DNA of 11,361 bases from [Eubacterium] yurii subsp. margaretiae ATCC 43715 (GTDB taxonomy: Bacteria; Bacillota; Clostridia; Peptostreptococcales; Filifactoraceae): NCBI GenBank assembly GCA_000146855.1, contig GL405246.1:1325145-1336505 (forward strand), given 5' to 3'. The translations under genes were made by a program, and so were the position numbers. A model generated the notes under the pieces. The model saw only the letters and a program-made list of their open reading frames with translations. It made no database searches and had not been told where the DNA came from. The stretch's first letter is position 1, and every line of letters starts with the position of its first letter. This document shows positions 6,304-11,361 of the stretch, piece by piece.

Positions 6304-6734
6304 TTTTTCATTAATTATATCATTGAGTGTACGCCAAGCAAGTATAGCACACTTTACTCTTGCAGGCATATTGCTTATATTTCTAAGTGCAAGAGCATCA
6401 TCTAAAGTATCTAGTATATCTTCATCAGTGATTTCTCTTCTAATCATACCTATAAAAGTTTCACATAACTGTCTTGCTTCCTCTAAACTTTTACCCCTTA
6501 ACAAATCACACATTATTGATGCTGATGCCTGAGAAATGGCACAACCTACTCCTGTAAAAGCTATGTCCTCAATGGATTTTCTATCATCTGAAAGTTTTAA
6601 CTGTATTGTTATTTCATCTCCGCAACTCGGATTGTGTCCTGGTTCTTCAAAGTCAAAGTCCTTGATTTCATGTTTATTTTTTTTGATTTTGAATGTTCCA
6701 AAATAATTTGCTGATATATATCATTTAAGTCCAT
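6283..6734 (-). CDS. sufU: SufU sulfurtransfer protein, interrupted by an apparent -1 frameshift at an A8 run
   Basis: SufU is a zinc protein that takes sulfur from SufS during Fe-S cluster assembly. Translation from ATG 6734 gives MDLNDIYQQIILEHSKSKK, a typical SufU N-terminus, but that frame stops at 6611-6609 after 41 codons. From about 6678 the -1 frame reads NKHEIKDF, then GHNPSCGDE, FTGVGCAISQASAS, MCDLLRGK and ARVKCAILAW, to the TAA at 6283. Joined at the eight-A run 6684-6677, the protein is about 150 residues, normal for SufU (B. subtilis 147). It keeps the expected ligands C38, D40, C65 and C129. Around the join HSKSKKNKH aligns without a gap to the family pattern HYKNPRNKG. Calling only the open stretch from the ATG at 6513 would lose the first half. 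The start lies 14 nt inside sufS, with AGGAGG ten bases upstream. Whether this is sequencing error, mutation or true recoding cannot be told from one sequence. Confidence 0.88.
6677..6686 (-). other. A8 run with in-frame A AAA AAA slippery heptamer in sufU
   Basis: On the minus strand the sufU zero frame reads TCA AAA AAA ATA. The heptamer A AAA AAA at 6684-6678 has the X XXY YYZ form that allows both tRNAs to slip back one base, which would place ribosomes in the frame encoding the rest of SufU. The same eight-base run could also undergo RNA-polymerase slippage adding one A. A nine-A template would make the gene continuous. I see no strong Shine-Dalgarno-like stimulator at the usual distance upstream and no GC-rich stem just downstream, which weakens the ribosomal option. 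Confidence 0.6.
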
Positions 6735-7965
6735 ATCCCATAGTCCTCCTAACATCTTCCAAATGTGACAGGAATTCATCTATTTCCTGTTTTGTATTGT
6801 AGAACATCAACGAAGCTCTACAACTTGCATTTAATTTTAAATAAGCATGAAGAGGCATTGTGCAATGATGTCCACTTCTTACCGCCATATTATAGCTATC
6901 TAGGATTGATGCCGTGTCGTGCGGATGCACTTCTTTAACATTAAATGCTACTGCAGCACCCTTAATCTTTGCTTTTTTAGGATAATAAATATCTATATAA
7001 GGTATTTTTTTCATCTCTGAAACCAAATAAGAAGCCAATTCACTTTCTCTTTGATATATATTGTCAATACCTATTTCATTTATATAATCTATCGCTACTC
7101 CAAGTCCTACAGCTCCACCAACATTTACAGTACCTGCTTCAAATTTTGATGGTATGTCTGCAAATGTCGAATGTGTCTCATAGACATACTCTATCATTTC
7201 ACCACCGTACATGAAAGGCTTCATATTATCAAGAAGTTGTTTTTTCCCATAAAGTACCCCTATCCCCATAGGTGATAACATCTTGTGCCCAGATATAGTA
7301 AGAAAATCACAGTCCATCTTTTGTACATCAACAGCCTTATGAGGTGCAAGTTGAGCGGCATCAACAATAGCTATTGCACCTTTATCATGAGCAAGTTTTA
7401 CAATTTCTTCTACATCACTCATATAAGACGTAACATTTGAAGCTCCTGTAAAGGCGACTATTTTAGTTTTATCAGTAAGTTTATTTTTAAAATCTTCCAT
7501 ATCTAAACAAAAATCATCATTAAGATATGCAATTTTCAATAATGCTCCCGTTTTTTCCGCCACATATTGCCATGTTACAAAATTACTATGGTGTTCCAAT
7601 ATTGTTATTAAGATTTCATCGCCCTTATTTAAATTTTCAAGTGCATAGCTGTATGCAATTAGATTTAAACTCTCAGTTGTATTCCTTGTAAATATAATTT
7701 CTGCAGGTAATTTTGCGTTAATAAACTTTGCAACTTTTTCTCTTGCACCTTCATAAGCATCCGTGGCTTTTACAGTCAGATAATGAGCCCCTCTGTGAGG
7801 ATTGGCATTTTCATATTTATAATAATTTTCTACTGTTTTAATAACGCTTATGGGCTTTTGAGATGTAGCTGAATTGTCAAGGTATATTATCTTTCTACCC
7901 ATATTTTTTTCGTCCAGATACGGAAAATCTGAGCGAATTTTTTCAATTTTATCATCTAATAACAT
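6721..7965 (-). CDS. sufS: Cysteine desulfurase SufS (class II, PLP-dependent)
   Basis: A 414-residue PLP enzyme that converts cysteine to alanine and leaves persulfide sulfur on an active-site cysteine for Fe-S assembly. Visible motifs: NPHRGAHYLT (55-64), EHHSN (124-128), VDAAQ (201-205) with the PLP-binding aspartate D202, and TISGHKMLSP (223-232) with the Schiff-base lysine K228. RSGHHC (363-368) carries catalytic C368, and R383 in SCRASL matches E. coli SufS R379. The C-terminal segment HHCTMPLHAY...NASCRASL looks closer to E. coli SufS (HHCAMPLMAY...AMCRASL) than to B. subtilis SufS, although its partner here is SufU, not SufE. The start is backed by GGAG eight bases upstream and lies 14 bases after the sufD stop. 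The 3' end overlaps sufU by 14 nt and contains its ribosome site, as expected for two proteins that act together. Confidence 0.97.
   Translation of the reverse strand: MLLDDKIEKIRSDFPYLDEKNMGRKIIYLDNSATSQKPISVIKTVENYYKYENANPHRGAHYLTVKATDAYEGAREKVAKFINAKLPAEIIFTRNTTESLNLIAYSYALENLNKGDEILITILEHHSNFVTWQYVAEKTGALLKIAYLNDDFCLDMEDFKNKLTDKTKIVAFTGASNVTSYMSDVEEIVKLAHDKGAIAIVDAAQLAPHKAVDVQKMDCDFLTISGHKMLSPMGIGVLYGKKQLLDNMKPFMYGGEMIEYVYETHSTFADIPSKFEAGTVNVGGAVGLGVAIDYINEIGIDNIYQRESELASYLVSEMKKIPYIDIYYPKKAKIKGAAVAFNVKEVHPHDTASILDSYNMAVRSGHHCTMPLHAYLKLNASCRASLMFYNTKQEIDEFLSHLEDVRRTMGYGLK
6745..6750 (-). promoter_or_regulatory. Ribosome binding site of sufU inside the sufS coding region
   Basis: A perfect AGGAGG on the minus strand (two arginine codons near the SufS C-terminus) lies ten bases before the ATG at 6734-6732. 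It decides the sufU start: it supports initiation at 6734, within sufS, rather than at the downstream ATG at 6513, and indicates translational coupling between sufS and sufU. Confidence 0.8.
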
Positions 7966-7979
7966 ATTGTTTTCTCCAA

Positions 7980-9014
7980 TTATCTAAGCATTTTCATTTT
8001 CAATTCTTCTAATAGTTCTTGTTTAATTTTTTCATCAGGTATCTTGTCTATTACCGGAATCAATCTAGCTTTTACTATGAGTGATTTTGCTTCTTCTCTT
8101 GAAAATCCTCTACTCATGATATAAAATACCATATCTTCATCCAGTTGTCCTGCACTTGCTGCATGATTACCTGTAATATTTTCTTCACTACAAAGAATTA
8201 TCGGTAAAGATTTAGAACGCACAGTTTTATCAAGCAATGTTACATACTCTGTCTGAGAACCTTCTGAGGCTTTAGCACCTTTTTTAAAGTCAAGAACTGC
8301 TCTAAACACTTTCTTTGAATCATCTTTTTGTATTCCATTTACTGTTATATCAGTCTTTGTTAATTGACCAAATATATCAACATTATATAATACATCAAAA
8401 TTCTCTTCTTTATCAGTAAAATATGAGCCCTCTATATTAAGTTTGGCTTTTGCTCCATTAAGATAAGAGTGATGAGAAAGAATTTTTTCACCTATTCCCA
8501 TATCTACTACATAAAAATTAACTTCTGCATTTTTTTCCTGAATTATTCCTACACTTTGCCATGTCTTGGCAAGATAATCCTGTCTTGAAATTAAAAATAT
8601 GTCAACAACAGAATTTTCTTTTGCATAAACATATAAAAAAGAATTTCTAAATGTCTTTACATTTTCTAAGTTTTTATAATCAATTATAAAACTACTTCTT
8701 GTATTTTCATTTGCCTGAATCTTTATATCATCAAGTAAGACATTATTTTGAGAATTAAACTCATATCTTATAAGTTTCAAATCCTGATCTTGTGTTACAT
8801 TTATTATTTTTCTGGCATTGGATTTTTCTTTATTTAAATTTATAGCTTCTGTACTTATTCCTACCAATTTATCTTTAAAGGCATCATTAAGTTCGTTTAC
8901 ATCATCACTTTCCATGTCTAACCAAGGTTTTGGATCTATTTGTTCAAACTCTGTTTGTGCAAAATTACCGCCTAAATATCTGAAAGTAGGTGATGAAAGA
9001 AAATTTGCTTTCAT
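7980..9014 (-). CDS. sufD: Fe-S cluster assembly scaffold subunit SufD
   Basis: A 344-residue SufB/SufD-core protein, a subunit of the SufBCD scaffold complex that uses SufC ATPase activity to assemble clusters; SufD is linked to iron acquisition. The N-terminus is variable and mostly helical; the central part (about 90-290) is a beta-helix-like repeat region. The C-terminal signature is LPIILCSEENITGNHAASAG (270-289), including conserved H284, then FYIMSRGFSREEAKSLIV (297-314), the helix that binds SufC. It differs from the neighbouring SufB in length and in lacking its EGCSAP motif and GHEA ending, so it is called SufD, though the two families are paralogous. AGGAGG overlapping the sufB stop codon drives its ATG, only eight bases after sufB. 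The operon order C-B-D-S-U differs from C-D-S-U-B of Bacillus. Confidence 0.93.
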   Translation of the reverse strand: MKANFLSSPTFRYLGGNFAQTEFEQIDPKPWLDMESDDVNELNDAFKDKLVGISTEAINLNKEKSNARKIINVTQDQDLKLIRYEFNSQNNVLLDDIKIQANENTRSSFIIDYKNLENVKTFRNSFLYVYAKENSVVDIFLISRQDYLAKTWQSVGIIQEKNAEVNFYVVDMGIGEKILSHHSYLNGAKAKLNIEGSYFTDKEENFDVLYNVDIFGQLTKTDITVNGIQKDDSKKVFRAVLDFKKGAKASEGSQTEYVTLLDKTVRSKSLPIILCSEENITGNHAASAGQLDEDMVFYIMSRGFSREEAKSLIVKARLIPVIDKIPDEKIKQELLEELKMKMLR

Positions 9015-9018
9015 TGTT

Positions 9019-9024
9019 CCTCCT
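9019..9024 (-). promoter_or_regulatory. Ribosome binding site of sufD overlapping the sufB stop codon
   Basis: AGGAGG on the minus strand shares two bases with the TAG stop of sufB (9025-9023) and lies four bases before the sufD ATG (9014-9012). A ribosome ending sufB is placed directly on the sufD start site, which would keep SufB and SufD, which act as a complex, in fixed ratio. Confidence 0.8.
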
Positions 9025-10441
9025 AACCGTTAGTTCCTTCTAATTCCATATTTATAAGATTATTCATTTCAACTGCATATTCAATAGGCAACTCTTTCGC
9101 AACCGGTTCAGCAAATCCTCTTACTATCATTGCTCTTGCTTCCTGCTCACTTATTCCCCTTGACATCAGATAAAAAATTGATGTCTCATCAATCTTTCCT
9201 ATTTTTGCCTCATGACCTATATCAATATCATCAGTGTACAAATCAATTACAGGTATAGTATCTGAACGTGATTCTTCACTTAGCATCAAAGAGTCACAAT
9301 TTACTGAAGATTTACTTCCTGCAGCATTTTCAGAAGTTTTTACTACGCCCCTAAAAACACAGACTCCGTTTCCTGATGATATACTTTTAGTATTCATACT
9401 TGATCTTGTATTTGGAGCATAGTGGAACACTTGAGCACCATTATCCAAATATTGACCTTCTCCCGCAAAACTTATAGATGTAAGTTCACTACTTGCACCT
9501 TCTCCTATTAATATAGATGCAGGATAGAGCATTGAAACCTTGGAACCAAAAGATCCTGAAACCCACTGAATTTTTCCGTTCTTCTTTACAATTGCCCTTT
9601 TAGTATTTAGGTTGTACATATTTCTTGACCAGTTTTCTATAGTTGAAAATCTCATTGTCGCATTTTCTTCAACAAATATTTCTACAGAACCGGCATGAAG
9701 ATTTGTAACATCATATTTAGGAGCAGAACATCCTTCTATAAAGTGACAATTTGCTCCCTCTTCCACTATTATCATAGTATGTTCAAACTGACCTGCACCT
9801 GGTGCGTTAAGTCTGTAGTATGATTGGAGTGGTATATCTACATTTACTCCCTTCGGAACATATACGAAACTGCCTCCGGAAAATACCGCTCCATGTAGCG
9901 CAGCGTACTTATGGAGAGTTGGAGGAATTGCTTTTTGAAAGTATTTTTTTACTATTTCAGGATAATCCCTTATAGCTGCATCAAAATCTGTATATATAAC
10001 ACCTTGTTCCTTTAAATAATCCTTCACTGAATGGTATACTTCCTCAGAGTCATACTGAGCCCCTACTCCGGCAAGCTTTTCTTTTTCAGCCTCAGGTATA
10101 CCAAGTACATCAAAAGTGTTTCTTATATCTTCAGGAAGAGTATCCCAATTACTTGCAAGTGTAGCTCTAGGTCTTATATAGGTTGTAATTTCATCTATGT
10201 CAAAACCGCTAAGGTCAGGTCCCCACGGTGGATTTTCAGTCTTTTCAAATATTTCAAGAGACTTTAATCTTCTTTCCAATACCCAATCTGGTTCATTTTT
10301 GTTTTTTGATATTTCTCGTACAATTGCTTCATTTAGACCTTTATCTGATTTTAAAGAGTAGGTAAACTCATTTTTTAAATCATATATTCCTCTGTCTATG
10401 TCAGCAATCACACTCTTTTTCTTTGCTTGAATTTGCTCCAT
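9023..10441 (-). CDS. sufB: Fe-S cluster assembly scaffold protein SufB
   Basis: A 472-residue SufB, the main scaffold on which the nascent Fe-S cluster is built, working with SufC and SufD in the cytosol. Landmarks in order: NPPWGPDLSGFD (70-81), SNWDTLPEDIRNTFD (97-111), SFVYVPKGVNVDIPLQSYYR (191-210), FIEGCSAPKYD (234-244) and NMYNLNTKRA (274-283). At the C-terminus are NCDSLMLSEESRSDTIP (381-397), GHEAKIGKID (409-418) and FYLMSRGISEQEA (423-435). C382 and E411 have the same 29-residue spacing as C405 and E434 of E. coli SufB, residues tied to cluster assembly, so the active site looks intact. The start is preceded by AGAGG about eight bases upstream; the gene lies 18 bases after sufC in the same operon. 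FIEGCSAP and the GHEA ending separate it from SufD. Confidence 0.97.
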   Translation of the reverse strand: MEQIQAKKKSVIADIDRGIYDLKNEFTYSLKSDKGLNEAIVREISKNKNEPDWVLERRLKSLEIFEKTENPPWGPDLSGFDIDEITTYIRPRATLASNWDTLPEDIRNTFDVLGIPEAEKEKLAGVGAQYDSEEVYHSVKDYLKEQGVIYTDFDAAIRDYPEIVKKYFQKAIPPTLHKYAALHGAVFSGGSFVYVPKGVNVDIPLQSYYRLNAPGAGQFEHTMIIVEEGANCHFIEGCSAPKYDVTNLHAGSVEIFVEENATMRFSTIENWSRNMYNLNTKRAIVKKNGKIQWVSGSFGSKVSMLYPASILIGEGASSELTSISFAGEGQYLDNGAQVFHYAPNTRSSMNTKSISSGNGVCVFRGVVKTSENAAGSKSSVNCDSLMLSEESRSDTIPVIDLYTDDIDIGHEAKIGKIDETSIFYLMSRGISEQEARAMIVRGFAEPVAKELPIEYAVEMNNLINMELEGTNG

Positions 10442-10459
10442 ATATTTATCCTCTATAAA

Positions 10460-11191
10460 TTATAAATTTGAATATCCATTTTTTTCAATCTCATCAATCA
10501 TACTAGCACCTGATGTCTTAACAAGTTTTCCATCTTTTATTACGTGGACAAAATTAGGAACTATATTTGCCATGATTTCTTTATGGTGAGTAATTATGAT
10601 TATCGCTTTATCTCCATTAAAATAATCTTTAATACTTTGAGATACTACTTTAACAGCATCCACGTCAAGACCTGAATCCGTTTCATCAAGCATACAAAGC
10701 TTTGGATCTAAAATAGACATCTGCAACATTTCGTTTTTCTTTTTTTCTCCACCAGAAAAACCTACATTCACATATCTTGTGGCGTAAGATGAATCAATTT
10801 TAAGTTCGTCCATCTTCTTTACCAATTCTTTGTGGAATTTTAGAGCACCTTTATAATCTTTATTTTGAGAATTAAGTGCCTCTTTGAGAAATTCTTCAAC
10901 ACTAACTCCTTGTATTTCTTCAGGATTTTGGAAAGACATAAATATTCCCTTCCTTGCTCTTTCGTCAGCTTTTTGTTCTGTAATATCCTCTCCTTGAAAA
11001 AATATACTTCCTGAATCTATTTTATATTTGGGATGTGCCATTATAGCATTCATAAGAGTAGACTTCCCTGCACCATTTGGTCCCATTAGTACATGAATCT
11101 CACCTGAATTTACAGTTAAATTTATATTTTCCAATATAGTCTTGCCTTCTACAGAAACGCATAAATCTTTGACTTCCAAAATTTTTGCCAT
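10460..11191 (-). CDS. sufC: Fe-S cluster assembly ATPase SufC
   Basis: A 243-residue ABC-type ATPase without membrane parts. It binds the C-terminal helices of SufB and SufD and drives conformational change of the scaffold during cluster assembly. Motifs: Walker A GPNGAGKST (37-45), Q-loop FQNPEEIQGVS (87-97), ABC signature FSGGEKKKNEMLQM (145-158), Walker B and D-loop LCMLDETDSGLDVDAV (165-180), and switch histidine in IIITHH (198-203). FSGGEKKKNE and ETDSGLD are SufC hallmarks that separate it from transporter ATPases. AAAGGAG lies seven bases before the ATG. It is the first gene of the sufCBDSU operon; all five genes are on one strand with gaps of 18 bases or less, or overlaps. The 170 bases upstream are highly AT-rich and hold the presumed promoter. 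Confidence 0.97.
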   Translation of the reverse strand: MAKILEVKDLCVSVEGKTILENINLTVNSGEIHVLMGPNGAGKSTLMNAIMAHPKYKIDSGSIFFQGEDITEQKADERARKGIFMSFQNPEEIQGVSVEEFLKEALNSQNKDYKGALKFHKELVKKMDELKIDSSYATRYVNVGFSGGEKKKNEMLQMSILDPKLCMLDETDSGLDVDAVKVVSQSIKDYFNGDKAIIIITHHKEIMANIVPNFVHVIKDGKLVKTSGASMIDEIEKNGYSNL

Positions 11192-11297
11192 TTTTTTCTC
11201 CTTTAGGATTTCATAAATGTATTTTTATAATAAATATTATCAATTAATATCAAAAAAATATATTTTTTAAAAAATAAATGTATAAAAATAAAATAAA

Positions 11298-11323
11298 CAT
11301 TGAATTTACAATGATTATAATCA
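11298..11323 (-). promoter_or_regulatory. Overlapping palindromes upstream of sufC, possible operator
   Basis: Two symmetric elements touch: CATTG (11298-11302) with CAATG (11309-11313) around six bases, and the perfect 12-base palindrome TGATTATAATCA (11312-11323). They lie about 107-132 bases upstream of the sufC start. TATAAT inside the second element could also be a -10 box, and another TATAAT sits at 11347-11342 with any -35 outside the window. Clostridial suf operons are often controlled by an Rrf2/IscR-type regulator, but this does not match a consensus I can confirm, nor a clear 7-1-7 Fur/PerR box. Confidence 0.35.
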
Positions 11324-11361
11324 AAATAAAAAACTTTAAATATTATATCACAATACTGTTT

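Noticed and set aside
6283..6513. A separate 76-residue protein starting at the ATG at 6513
   Set aside because: It is the C-terminal half of SufU. The reading frame upstream encodes conserved SufU sequence back to the poly-A run, and no ribosome site precedes 6513.
10031..10267. Plus-strand ORFs inside the suf genes, cdaA, cdaR, lepB and ackA
   Set aside because: All lie opposite well-conserved genes, lack ribosome sites and have biased, low-complexity translations; they are antisense shadows.
11192..11361. Fur or PerR box in front of sufC
   Set aside because: The symmetric bases do not give the 7-1-7 arrangement; kept only as an unassigned palindrome.

Overview
The window is AT-rich, has tight gene packing, strong AGGAGG-type ribosome binding sites and intrinsic terminators, and encodes CdaA/CdaR, a short Gram-positive signal peptidase I and a SUF system with SufU. 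Together these point to a low-GC Firmicute, most likely an anaerobic Clostridia/Tissierellia-type bacterium with acetate-forming fermentation. The genus cannot be fixed from the sequence alone. This is mainly housekeeping chromosome: I see no mobile element, CRISPR array, tRNA or rRNA.

Layout. Plus strand, 74-3887: cinA (CinA/PncC nucleotide-salvage enzyme), then cdaA and cdaR overlapping by 14 nt (c-di-AMP synthase and its membrane regulator), then lepB (signal peptidase I). A long hairpin at 3892-3936 separates this block from the convergent minus-strand half. Minus strand, read right to left: sufC-sufB-sufD-sufS-sufU (11191 down to 6283), a compact Fe-S cluster assembly operon closed by a hairpin terminator. 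Then come folD (a divergent methylene-THF dehydrogenase/cyclohydrolase, with its own good promoter) and ackA (acetate kinase, with a candidate promoter and a 5' leader hairpin).

How the genes work together. SufS takes sulfur from cysteine, SufU should accept and relay it, and the SufB-SufC-SufD ATPase scaffold builds Fe-S clusters. CdaA makes c-di-AMP under control of CdaR. LepB cleaves signal peptides of secreted proteins. AckA makes ATP from acetyl phosphate. FolD links one-carbon folate pools.

Most notable point. sufU is not open in a single frame. A complete SufU N-terminus starts at 6734 inside the end of sufS, and the rest of SufU continues in the -1 frame after a run of eight A residues (6684-6677). 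That run contains an in-frame A AAA AAA slippery heptamer. One extra A, or one -1 slip, restores a roughly 150-residue SufU with all four zinc/catalytic ligands. This is an assembly error, a recent mutation, or recoding by slippage. I did not find a convincing novel system; the other findings are smaller oddities (FolD active-site substitutions, stop codon in a terminator loop, cdaAR without glmM, an AUGUG start).
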